A stretch of 64,000 nt of DNA from Salminus brasiliensis (taxonomy: Eukaryota; Chordata; Actinopteri; Characiformes; Bryconidae): the NCBI RefSeq assembly GCF_030463535.1, contig NC_132888.1:33192769-33256768 (forward strand). The letters are read 5' to 3'. The position numbers and the translations under genes were made by a program. Below are positions 1 to 13,200 of this stretch, in pieces (position 1 is the stretch's first letter; the number at the start of each line of letters is the position of its first letter). Below the pieces are notes generated by a model. The model saw only the letters and a list, made by a program, of their open reading frames with translations, searched no databases and had not been told where the DNA came from.

Positions 1-800
1 CAAAACAAAGTTTTAATGTCATGTTAGACTGAAAAGCATAAAAATCTCATCATGTAAATTTTAAAACATGGTCTATTAAGGAGGGGCTGTTGGGCTATGT
101 GTCCACACACTCCTTCTAATTAGTGAATTAAGTTTCACCCACTGATAAGGTAGGACTTAGTTTAAAGAGACCGAAGCTCAGAACAATTATTACCATTATT
201 ACCCCTGATTTCAGAATATGGGCTTACATCTAGCTTAGGTTTTTGTGTTTGCTTCAGTTGAAGCATTAGGGACTGGACTGCTGTAAAATTAGCTTGGGAG
301 CAACATTGTGCTGCCCTCTAGTGGCAAAATGTTTGACTTACAGTGAATTAATCTGCATTCCCCAGACAGTGAGTCACAGTCCATTGGCACATTAAATATG
401 TCTCTGTATTGAAGACTCTTGAAACACTGCTAGTTTGACAGAGCTAACGTTAAAAGACAAGTAGTTGTCCTACAAGTAGTTTACTACTATTTAGGCACTA
501 ATATTTAGGTAAAACACACCAATGAATAGGTAAAGTGAAACAACTGTTTTATATTCTTATAGTTGGGTGTAATACATACATATACAGTATATACTGTATA
601 TACAACGCAAACGTATAGGCACAGAGCCTATAATGCATTTAGTGTTATGGAAAAAGAGACATGGTGCTGATCAACATCAAGATCCAAAGGTTGCTGCCTT
701 TTGGTTGACCTACTCCTTTTACATTCTTACAGTCTTCTTCACAATGGTTTGCAGTCATGATTGTACATATATTCCCCATAGGGTTTGCCTGGTGTTTCAG
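1..800. other. intron upstream of the first visible col4a4 exon
   Basis: No Gly-X-Y coding stretch with splice sites is seen. The sequence is AT-rich. Bases 86-150 resemble the end of a small DNA-transposon relic (a TGTCCACACACTCCTTCTAA motif). Bases 581-600 are a perfect 20-bp AT-rich palindrome. Confidence 0.6.
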
Positions 801-916
801 GGAGTCAGGGTCCTCAGGGGCCTCCAGGTTTTCCAGGCAACTCAGGGTCTCCTGGAGAGAAGGGATTCCGTGGATATGAAGGATTTCCTGGCGAGTCTGG
901 AAAAAAAGGAGAAATA
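801..916 (+). CDS. col4a4: col4a4 exon w1
   Basis: 116 bp between TTTCAG and GTAAGT. It enters with two bases completing a split Gly codon and ends on a codon boundary. Uninterrupted Gly-X-Y begins [12 protein letters not shown]. Confidence 0.9.
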
Positions 917-3900
917 GTAAGTAACAGCTATTTATCGACACTCATTCAAACATACACCTAAATCAAGTTATTTATATTTAGTGACAATAGCACTAGCTAT
1001 AGCAAGTATGTAAACTATGTAATTATGCCTCTTTTTAGAAAACAAATATTATCATATTACATTATTATTACACAGTTTGCCTATGTTTTTATTTCAGGGA
1101 TCTCCTGGAAGACCTGGCTTCCCTGGATTGCAAGGTGTTCCTGTAAGTGTACAGAAACACAGAAGGTTATCAATTGTTTAGTTTGCAGCCAAGAAAAAAT
1201 CCAACTTCTAACTTCAAAATTGAACTTCTGTGACGTATGTACTTTGTAAAAATGTACACCCCTGTATTTTAATGTGACAGTGCTTGTGTTCGCACATTCA
1301 GTTACTCCTGTGGAGAGGCTACAAGCTACAAGTGTTCTTATAAATATGTAAACATAGTAAAATATGCTAAAATAATCATATTTACCTGGAAAGCCAGGTT
1401 GGAAATAGTTTTTTTTTTTAACTCAGTCATTTCTTAGATTGTTGTCGCAGTGTTGGCCTCAAAAGAAGATTCAACTGGATAGGCTGGACCACTGAGTAAC
1501 CAAGAGTTTCCGTATGAATGATGTATAGTGATAGTATAGTAAACGTGTTCACTGTGCTCCTGTGAAGCAACAGCACTGACATTATCTAATCATTATTGAG
1601 TCATTTCTCCTCTGACTTTTCATATCTTCTGACTTTGATTTTGCAGGGTCATCCCGGATATGGTGGTCTTCCTGGCCTTCCGGGATTAGATGGCTGTAAA
1701 GGAATCCAGGGTGACAGGGGACCCCATGGCCTTCCAGGGGAACAGTGCAGACCTGCACCAGTGGTAAGAACAGCCTGGAGTGCTCTGGTTTTCTATTCTT
1801 CCATTGCTTGAGTTATACATTGATTCAAAAATAGCTCACTTTTTATGACATGTCATTTTTACTGTGTACAGGGTTGTCAAGGAATAAAAGGACCCAAAGG
1901 AGATCCTGCATACAGATATAATTGCTATCCTGGTCCTCCTGTAAGTTGAACATCTCTTTTGGCTCTCCAAATCACTCAGTTGAAGCAAAAACATCAAGCA
2001 AAACAATGTAACAATACTTCTGGAGAACTAATAAAATTCTTCAGTCATCTGATATGTTTAATCTTTACATACTGTAAAAAGCTAAAACACTAATAAAATA
2101 AAACACAGTTTCTTAGTTTGCCCCTTCAAAACACCCAATGTGGTCTGCTTACATATCATTTTCTTAACTCACTGTATATTGCAAGAACAAACCAACACAA
2201 TGTGTTTGTGTTGATCTTGGTCTTTTTGAAACAAATGTTTCAACAACAAAAAGTTATTTGTGGCAGATTGACAGTTAATAATGAAAGTAATAATTCTTTT
2301 GTGTTTTCTGTGTTTTGATCTCTGTTTGACAGGGTTGTGTTGGACCACCTGGTAAGCCTGGGCCAAAAGTAAGTTCAATAAGACATTACATGTCTTTATT
2401 TGCATTTTCTTTGGTCAGAATATGGGTGCTGGTCACATCAACTGCCTGCTCCTGGAATTTTGCCATACTACTAAGCTCAAATCCACCCTCAACTCAAATA
2501 CTAGAGACAGAAATAAAACAGAAACATGTTAACCCTGGAGTCATGCTAACCGAAGCCATTTTATTTTATTTGTAGCATGTAACATTTTAAGCAGTGGTAA
2601 CTATTAGCATTAACATTCCTAATTTAGCTAATTAACTAAATTGATATTTGGATTACTTGAATTGTTGAAACAATTGCCTCAGCGAGTACATATACACTAC
2701 AAGCCAAAAGCAAAAACAACACTATTTTTGTTTTCCTTTTCCAATAGTTTTGTTCTATCTTAATATGTTCATTAAAGAAATATGTAGGGGTGGTCTAGCA
2801 TAGTTGGTAACGACACCACAGACTGTTCTGTTCCACACTGCACCAATCCTAAAGATACATCATCTACCTGTGTAACTAACAGAGAGAGATAATAGAGACA
2901 TTTGAGGTACTGTAGTTTGTATTAATCAAAAGTGAAATAAAAAAAATAACTAAACTGATATTTGGATTACTTGAATTGTTCGAGTAGGCAAAACACTGAA
3001 CTGTATAGGACCAGTTAATACCACCACTAATATATTTCACTTCTTTTTTGTTATTTTGATATTAAATTATTTTGTTTTCTTGCTCTTGACAGGGAATTAA
3101 TGGACCTTGTGGACAACAAGGTTCACCAGGGTTTTTTGGGGAGCCTGGAATCTCAGTAAGATGTTTTGATGATTTTCCTCACATAACCACACAATATTAA
3201 ATATAAAAATAGAGATTAAATTTGGCAAGACGTTGATTGTATACAATATATAATGGGAGTGTGCACATGTACAATTCGATTGCATACAGCTGTACAATTA
3301 AAACAGGGGGGTTAAATTATTACTGTTATTATGATGATGATTATTATTATTATTATTATATTATTTTATGTAGAAAGTGTTCAAAGTATAATTTAGCATA
3401 TATAAAAATTATTCCATACCCCTAAAAGACACACTAATGAATAAAAAGAATGAAAAAGAGGAATCAGATTACTCATGTAATTTCAGCATGGTTAAATACA
3501 GTTTTTTTGTGAATTTTTTTGTAAAATTCATGTATTTGCTTCATGTAAAATAAATACACTGTTAGTTAGTGCAACCATCAGACTGAGTGTAAATAATGCC
3601 TACAAACTCAATCTTCAAAAAAATATACTTCACATTTAAGTCCCTGCTAAAACTAAATAAGTCTACCTAAATAAGTTTCATATTCAGTTTCAGATGATAA
3701 TTGTGGTAATATTTGGTTCTCATCAGTATCAAAATCATTGTATTAATCAAAGTAATTTATTGGAAAATAAAAACTGACACCGCCCATATAAAATCAACAA
3801 CCCCACTCCTGTTTACCTGTGTTGGTTTCCAGTTATTTACTAGTTTTAAGAAAGTGGTGGTAAGGATACCGTTTTCCAGAAAACTGGTGATGTTCAGCAA

Positions 3901-6900
3901 TGTGAATGTTCGCTACTTGCCATCCCTGTCAACCTGCCTGTCTGTCTTTCTCTCTGTTCATTATTCCACCTGTCTGTCTTTTTCCTGTAGGGTTTAGATG
4001 GTGACCCTGGTCTTAGAGGGCCTCCAGTGAGTTTTGCTTTGTTACTATTATTAATTATTTAAGTATTTTATGAATATTTTTTATAATATGAATATTCTAA
4101 TAAAAAAAACACTGGTTTGAGATGATCACTTACTATAGCTAACATTATTTCCATTTTCGCTCTAGGGAGACGCAGGAAGACAAATAACTGGTCTGAAAGG
4201 TGAAGAGGTGAGATTTGGGTGGGCAGAATTGTCTCAGCGAGTACATATACACTACAAGCCAAAAGCCAAAGCAACAGTATTTTTAACAGTTTTTTTGTTT
4301 TTCTATTCCAATAATTTTGTTCTATCTTAATCTGTAATGACTATTTGGTCTTTTCCATACTGCACCAACCTTTGTAACTAACAGAGAGAACTAATAGACA
4401 TTTGAGGTACTGAAGTTTGTATTTATCAAAAGTAAAATTGATTTAAAAAAAATCCAAAGTGAAAACATTTTAGAATTTTATGAGACACACTCTTATGTTT
4501 CCAAACTATTTGCTGATAGGTTTGTTATGATGTTTATCTTGGATGCCTTGGGTGCACAGTGTTTCTGGACAGCGAGCACCTCAGCAGAGAATGTTTGTTT
4601 CACCACTATTTGGGTGCCAGGATTAAGGATTCTTGATGCTTGTCTGGCATGTGTTTTGAAGGAAGGAAAGTCTGATTGATTGAAAAATATACTAATTTTG
4701 GCCATTACCATGTAATTTGTTGCAAGGCTTTGCCCATTAAGTTTAGGAATTTAAACCATAAAAAATCCATGTATTAATAAGTTAGTTAGTTGTTAAATAA
4801 TTTATGTAAAAAGAATCAAAAAGTGAATGGATAAGCTGGGCTTACCCAAGAATTTATTTAAACTCGATCTGCAAGGTCCCGCTGCTTTTTTTTGGTAGGT
4901 TCATGAATAATTTGATGAGCTCTGCTCTGATTGCTGTCGTGAATCAACATACACAGAATCAACATATAGCAACACATAGCAAACAAATATTTAAAATGAT
5001 TACTACCGCGAGGATAGTGCTGCCATCCTGTCACTGTGGTGTGCAGTTATCAAGCTCATTCGGGATGCTGCAATTGCACTATATCTCTTTAAAGACAGAA
5101 ATGCAGTAGACCCTGAGTTCATTTTGTGTGGTCCAGTTTGTTTTCAAGGTAGTGGATGTTGGAGAGATGAAAAGATGGTAAAGCCGGTCAGCAAGAGCTG
5201 GCTTTTAGACTAGCATGTATAACTGTTGACTTTCCTCACCTTTGCTACCCATTTTGATATCAACCAGTGGCGTTAGGCAAAACATCACTTCCAACAGTCT
5301 TTCTATTTGGCAAATTTTCCCAATATCTTCTAGATACTATCCATGCACACCAGTGTTATTACGCACATACTGGCTCAGAAAACTGACTACAAGTAAGAAG
5401 CACCACGTTCTCAGGACCAAGTGGCATTTCCAGTCCTGGCATCAAACTGTGTACATTTCTGAATGAAGAGACAGCAGTGTTTACCATATATATAAGACAG
5501 GCCATCTTAGTTAATCCCCGGGGTAGGCACGGCGACGCGTACCTGACAACTTGTTGGTGCTACAGACCCTTGAGCAACTAAACAGAACTGTAAAAAGTTG
5601 AGCTTACTTAATAAACCTCATGTTCACAGATTCTTACATTAAAGTGAATACATTGAATTAAATGTGTCAATTTAAGAAATTATTTGATGGTGTGTGAAGG
5701 CTTTTTCCAGCAAACGTCCAGAGGCCTGTAGTGTACATGGGTTTGTACATATGCACGTGTTTATGTGTCTGCACAAAAGTAAACTCAAAAGTATCCGTCA
5801 TGTTTCTAAGGGGGACGCAGGAGAAAAGGGCCCTCCAGGCCCCTTTGAAATAGTCGAGCCACCAGAAGAGTACTACCCTAAAGGATACAAGGTAAAAATC
5901 GATTGACTGTTATCCATGCTCTACCCACAATTGTGTTCTTTCATAAGGGTTGCTCCCCAGGATTTTTGGAAAAAATCCAAAAAATTAAAAATGGGTAATT
6001 TATCTGATTTATCCTTTTTCCTTCTTCTTGTTTTTCTGCTCTGTAGTTCTCGAGATATTTCCACTCCAGACTGTTGCAATTCGGATTTGTATTTAGCTTT
6101 TGGCTTAGAATTGTAATTTCTCTTGCCACATGGCAACAGTCTAGAAGCTATTACATATGACATACGAACATCAGCAGTACATTACCAACCATATAACAAT
6201 CACCTAAAAAAAAAAAACACTTGGGACAACTCACAAACTGCTTAGCAACAGCACATCAACTGTGTCAAAAGCATAGTGACTGCCCAGAAACCTTATGGAA
6301 TACTATAGCAACCACCTGGAATAACATAGTAACTGCTTAGCAACAGTATTGAACCACTAAGCAACAACCTAGTAACTGCTTAGCAAATTCATAGCAACCG
6401 CCTTGTAACTTTTGTTTTGTCACTGCACCCTTGTTAATATAGATTTATGGATGATGCATGCATGTATACATACACATTGTTTTAATGGATGCAATTATAA
6501 TGTTTTTCTTTAAGGGGAGGAAAGGAATTAAAGGACAACGTGGGCCTAATGGCACGACTGTAAGTGTTTGTGTGTGCTGCATACCTAGTATCTTTTAAAA
6601 GTCTAATGTAACTATACTGTAGCAGTAAAATGGAAGCTTTAAACTAATTTTTATTGTACTTGATGCTGCTGATCTTTTAAAAACAACCAGCTGAAAAATG
6701 ATGATTCAACCATTTGGCAAATGATACATATGCAGAACCTTATGGTCATAACTAATTCTAGAATTAGTAGGAATGCTGCTCACTGGTCTTATCTAGCCAT
6801 GACTGGTGTAGAACTCTAACTGAGGTATCACCATGTCTAACATTCACATCAATCATTAAAATATTGGGAAAAATGTGACAGAGAGGTAACGTACCGCTAC

Positions 6901-9900
6901 AATTAGTACAATTAAAAAATTATCTCAGAATACATAGCATGTCATATTTTAAAGCAGCTGAGGCACACAGGCGGTATGGTCAGAATCCATCAACCCAGCT
7001 TACCTTGTGTCAACAGTCCAGGCAGGTGAAGCTGATGTAATTGTGTAATAGGGGAATGATACGATAGAAAATGATACGATAGAAAATCTTTGGGATGTAT
7101 TAGAACAGGAGATTTAAAGTATGACATTGAGCCTGGAAAATCTGCAGAATTTCATTATGCAGTCATGTCAACATGAAACAGAATCTCAAAGGAATAAATA
7201 ATTTTTTACAATGTAGAAATGCTGTTCAAAGAGACTGAGCACTGACATTGATGTGTCTTGGTTGTCAGGGAACTGATGGGTTTCCTGGGGAAAAAGGAGA
7301 GAAAGGCATCTTGGGACTTCCAGGACCTAGAGTAAGTCTGTTTTTTTTTTATCCACACCAGGATACAGTTTTTTGCAGCATATACATAGTGCAGCAGCAT
7401 CTGTATTTTACTTTTTGCGTACTCTCACTACTTCTAAGGGTGACCCTGGCTATCCTGGATTTGCTGGCAGACAAGGACTTCAGGTACAAGACAGTGTGCA
7501 TGTTAAAGCATGTGTGTGCATTTCTGTGTGTGAGAGAGTAATTATAGTGTTAACTTTCTATTTGTACTTACAGGGAGAGCTTGGTGGTCTTGGTCTCCCT
7601 GGTCTTAATGGAAACAAAGGACGAAAGGTTTTCTTTTGTTTGTTTTACTCAAGATCATTTCAGAATGTTTTTGCAAACATACTTATAGGTGGTAAACTTG
7701 CACTTCATCAGCAACTGAGCTAAACTGTGTAAAACTTCACATAAATGGTGAAAATGATGAAAATGGCATGACATTTACTAGTGAAACTTATTCTGAAATC
7801 TTAATTTGGAGTGTAATACTAAATTTGAAGCAAATAATGTTGAGCATGTGTTTACAAAGATAAGATGACAGTTCAAGTGCAGTGTTGTTTGCAACATTGT
7901 AAACTAAGATCCTCATCTAGCGATAAAGGGTAAAATCATGTTATTTTATCATTTTTTCACTAAGCTGTCCCTTTAGGATTGGTACAATATTCTGTTGTAT
8001 CAATGTGGACATATTTTCAATTATAGTATAATATAATAACAAAATCATATTTTCAAAGCTTTGCATTGTAGATAAGTGTTGTCACTAATAGTGTGTTTGT
8101 AAATGTGGAACAGGGATTCCCAGGAGATCCTGGTCCTCAGGGCGAGACAACATATCATTATTTAAATATAACAGGTAGGACATTCAGTGTCATCCATGTT
8201 TTGCACCTGTTCACATTTCTGCTTTTTCTGATGAACATTGTGCTCATCTTAGAATCTTACAAATCAAGAATTATTCTATTTACTAGTTATTAAAAACAAA
8301 GGATGTATTTTTGTTTTAGCAATAACTGTGATCTGTAAGAACTAAAAGAAGGATAAAAAAAACTATGTGGAATTTTGGGGGCTTGTTTAAGGGTCTGACA
8401 GGCTAGTTTATTCCTCACAAGTGACTTTTTTGCCAAATTAATTTAACAGTTAGAATGGTTAATTGATCTGTCAACATAAAAATCTTCTAAACATAATTTT
8501 CAGAAACATAAGATGTAAAAGAATAAATTTCTTCACAAAGGTCAATCTGTGTCAGCCATGAGTTGGTTCATTCTGTTAGTGGTTCATATTTTTTAAATGG
8601 TGTCTGTGTTGAAAAATAAGTGGTTCCTTGGAGCTCTAGAGGTCCATCTTTGTGACAAAGATTTGGTTGTTTGGTCGCAACGACCAGGAGTATGGTTGGA
8701 GAAATAAAGGTATTCAACTCCAAGAACACCGTACCAATTGATAAGCATGGTGGTGATAGTATCATGCTCTGGTGCTGTTTTGCTCCAAGTGGAAGTGGTG
8801 CATGTGGATGGAATAAAGAAAAAGCTAAGCAGGACAGTGACCCCAAACACATGATTGTTGTCCAATGGATAAAACATTAAGCTTTTGAAATAGCCTAACC
8901 AAAAACCTTACCATAGCCCTGTCAAAAACATGCTTGAAATTCTGCTCAATTCTGCTTAAATGTCAAATATAGAGTGTTATTAAGAAATGACTTAACAAGA
9001 ACTGTGAAACTAAACTTCTTTAAGCCATTTTTGGTATTTTAAAACTTTATTTTAATAAAAATAGTAAGTATTTAAGGTAAAGTGCTTAAAATTGTAAAGA
9101 AACCTGTCTTCAACCTCTTTAATTTATCTAACTCTAGGTTTTTGGAAATCAGGTCATCTGTAATCTGCTGCTATATTGGTCATTATATGGAAAAGGAGGA
9201 CAATCACCATGTACCAGGTTTAGCTTTAACTTTAGTGTTTTTTTTAAACACCATAAAAACATCCACTCTAGTGGATGGAAGTGGAACATCAGCACTGACT
9301 AACCAAACTTTAATAGAGTATTTATAGCAGGGATAAAGATTCTAGGCATTTGAGAGAAAATATTCACGCATTGAACTCTAAAATACAGTAATGTGTGATT
9401 TCGTGGTACATTTTAGGACCCAATGGAGATCCAGGAATGAGGGGGTTTTCTGGTCTCAAAGGAGACACTGGAGTGATAGGCCCGCCTGGCCCACCAGGTC
9501 CTCCAGGAATATGTGTACCAGGTACGTGCGTGAATTGGTGGTAACACTTCCTATTAATCCTATATTCATAATGATTAATAATGTCTTTATAATGTGTTAT
9601 ACACAATCCTCTGTAATGCCTGGCATGTGCCTATGTAATTACTCAGAAGTATGCATAGTGCTCTATTATGTGTTATGCCAAACTGGAGAGTATTCATTTG
9701 CTATTTGTTGGTGTTTGAACAACAGTTCGCAAGCTGATCGGTTTAAGAAGCGTTTCAACTGTGCTGTGATTTCGCCATAACAGCAAGTTTTTTTCACACT
9801 GTTTCACTCCGCTTAACTTCATGGCTATAATGAACCAAGAATAACATAATTGCCCTGAGCATAAAAAAACAAGAATAACCTAAAAGGAAACTAAAAGGAT

Positions 9901-10127
9901 TAAAACAAGAAAACACATTAAAAGAAAACAAACAACAGAGATATTACGAGTGGGAAAGGAAGCTGGATGAGATAACATTAAAAAGCATTAAATACTGTTT
10001 ACAGCATGGCTGTGATGAACACGACATTCTCCTTCTGCTTCATCACTGCAGTGCTGTTATTTCATGGTAACACACTCCCTTTTGTTTTCTATAGCTTTAA
10101 AATACAATGATAATAAACTTTTAATTT

Positions 10128-10209
<82 letters not shown>

Positions 10210-13200
10210 TGTAGGGGACATGGGTGTCCCAGGTAATATGGGTCCTCCAGGACTAAAAGGTTGTAAAGGGGAGCCCGGACAGAGAGTGATTAAAGTCCTA
10301 ACCCCTGGGGAGCCTGGGAAAGAGGGCCCTGTGGGACAAAAAGGAAAAAAGGGGCTTCCTGGAAACCCTGGTGAGTGTATCCAGGGTAGTGTAGTGTAAA
10401 TAACTTGAAATAATTAAATCTTTTTATTTCTTTGTATTTTGCATTCTTCAATGCATGTACAACCTATCTAAATATTGTTCATGGCAACTGTATTTCCATA
10501 CTGGCAGTGGCCTCTTTTAGCAGGAATCATGCACCCTGCCACACTGCGAAAAGGATCCACTGTTCCACTTAGTGTCAGAACCCACAGAGCTTTAGAGATC
10601 TTGTGGAGTCCATGCCTCAATGTGTCAGAGCTATTTTGATGGCACAAGGGGGACCTGTAGAGAAGTTTATTAGTTCAATTTATAGATCTGTCTTTAATTA
10701 GTAATGCATACTGTGTCGTTAGGACTGCTTTGTTAATATTTTACAAAGAGTTAAGGTTTTACATGCAAGGTGGACCAATAAGTCAAATATCAAATAATTG
10801 AAGACTAGTGTTTTGTGTCTTTTGTGATTTAGGTTACAAATGCATCCCTGGCCCAATAGGAGTTTCTGGAGAGAAAGGAGGGAGGGGCCTACCGGGACAG
10901 ATTGGCAATAAAGGCAATAAAGGTGAGAATCTTTAGGTTCATACTTAGAGCAAATATAATCATATTTTTTAAGATCCTGCCTACATTGATGCAGTTGATA
11001 AACACAAACCATGGCTTTCCTGTACTTATTAGGGTCACCTTGATTCTTGTTGAATGTCGGCTGCTGTATCATTCCAAACCTTTATAAACTTGCAATCTTT
11101 ACCATTAAAGCTGTTTAACAGAAAACATCAAGGAAATTATGGAATTGAACCAGTATTAAACACACACCTATGACACATTATACATAATATCTATTTTTCA
11201 AAATTATTATAGTATTAGTATTATAGCGACTGAGTGTGGCATAACACATTTACATTTTCAGAACTGGTACAGGTCAGAGATGAAACAGCTTTCAGTGGTT
11301 TATGTTGGAGGTGATAGAAGGGAGACAATGGCTCAGAATGGCTGCAGCCTATCTGCAGTACAAGATACAAATACACTCAAGAGTATATAAGGGTGGCTTA
11401 TAAATGCAAAGTGTTTGGTATAGCTCTGTGAGTAGCACACCACATAGCAGACTAAGGTTCAGATATCCACCAGACAGGAACAATGCAATAACAATGCATT
11501 TATCTACCTCTGTAGCATTATTAAACAGTAAACGCTGTTACAGTGCTTTAAGTAAGAATGTCTACCAAATGCTATGCAAATGCAAAGAAAATTAAACTTA
11601 GTATGTGTCATGCAATATTACTGAGCTGGAAATTGTTATGAGTAGGTGAGGTCAAACATGTATTTAATAGTATATATAATTTTCTGTTAAGGAAGCTTTT
11701 TAAAATAGTTATGTAGACTTCTGATGTACAGACCATGGTTGCAGGGGTTCCGGTTTCATAACTGTTGTGTCTGTCATGTTTTAGGTTATGATGGTTGGTG
11801 TGCTTGCGATCCTGTTCCTGATGTTCCCGGTCCTAAAGGTTTTCCAGGTGCCCCTGGTGATCCTGGTGACCCAGGAAAGCCAGGGCCCCCTGGTCTACAA
11901 GGTGAAACTGGTTCCACTGGAGACATGGGACAGGAAGGATTACATGTGAGTATACTCACCTCATAGTGACTCACTCCAAGGCTTATTACACACTCAGGAA
12001 CTACAGGGACTTTTGCAGGCCATAGGCTTTTTAAGAGGTTAAAGAGAGTTGATACTGTGGGGTTTTTTTGCACAATACTAGTGTCTTCATATCATATTTG
12101 TGTGTGTGTGTTTGTGCATGTGTGTTTTACAGGGCAGTAGAGGTTTTCCAGGTCTCAGAGGGAGGAAAGGGGAAAAAGGAGACTTGTGTGTGACAAACTG
12201 CAAGGGTATGTCATAAACATAACACTAGGCTTAGAAATACTCCCATAAATGTTTAAAACTGGAAACCTAAGTAATGCTTACTCTGTCGAAGGCATAAAGG
12301 GAGCTTTTGGCCTAGTTGGACCATCTGGTCAGCGTGGATTTCCAGGCAAGCAAGGGGAAAATGGACAACCTGGTCCTCCTGGAGATACTGGTCCAGAGGT
12401 CAGTCTTCAAAGGATTTCAGAGAAGGAGTTATGTAGCTAAACGTGGTAATGTTTAACTGTGATAAATTATTAGATCTAGTCTGTGTCCGTGGCTTGGTGC
12501 CTTTGGGGGTTGAACCGTGCACATAAACATGGGTCAATTGATGAGTTGATACATCACTAGAGAATAATTGGATCGATAGATACATAGATAGGATACTTGT
12601 CTATGTGGGTTAATTATTTATAAATAGTAAAGATCTCTGTCTAGGTGTTCTGAATGATGTAAGGTCATCTTTCACATTGAATGACTGGCTATTCCTTTTG
12701 CTATTCCCTTTTTCAGGGTGATAGTTTTTCGGGTTGCCCTGGTGAAAGAGGGTTTCCAGGTAACCCTGGATTTAAGGGTCCGAACGGTGTAACTGGACCA
12801 CAAGGCAGAGGAGTGCCTGGACCAATTGGTCAACGAGGGAAAATAGGGGACCCAGGACCCCAAGGACAGAAAGGAGTTAAAGGGCTTAAAGGAGTTCAAG
12901 GTTAGAAGGCAACCAGTACATTTTTTTTGTAATCCCAGGACTGTAAACAATGCCTGATTTTTTTTCAAGCTTATTGTACAACCTGGGTGAAACTACATAC
13001 TCACCTAAAAGGAATGCAGTGGCATCACTTTTGGTTACAAAGATCCTTTTAATTGAGTGTGTTAAGTGCTTCTTTAGGTGGATTTTCCCTGCAGTTTAGC
13101 ACAAAAAAGCCTAAGGCTGCTAATTTCATAAATCCCATTTGTTCTATAGGCATGCAAACTGAGGACAAATAAATAGAAGTCATATTATCAAACGATTTTA

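Noticed and set aside
581-600. Perfect 20-bp palindrome TATACAGTATATACTGTATA
   Set aside because: AT-rich simple alternation expected by chance or slippage in such DNA; no context for a binding site.
4493-4711. Minus-strand 72-codon frame possibly from a hAT transposase
   Set aside because: Resemblance is too faint to name; no flanking terminal repeats found.
9364-9606. Minus-strand Pro/Gly-rich ORFs (also at 11786, 17021, 19926, 21357)
   Set aside because: Complement of Gly-X-Y exons reads as GPXGPX-like sequence; not real collagens on the other strand.
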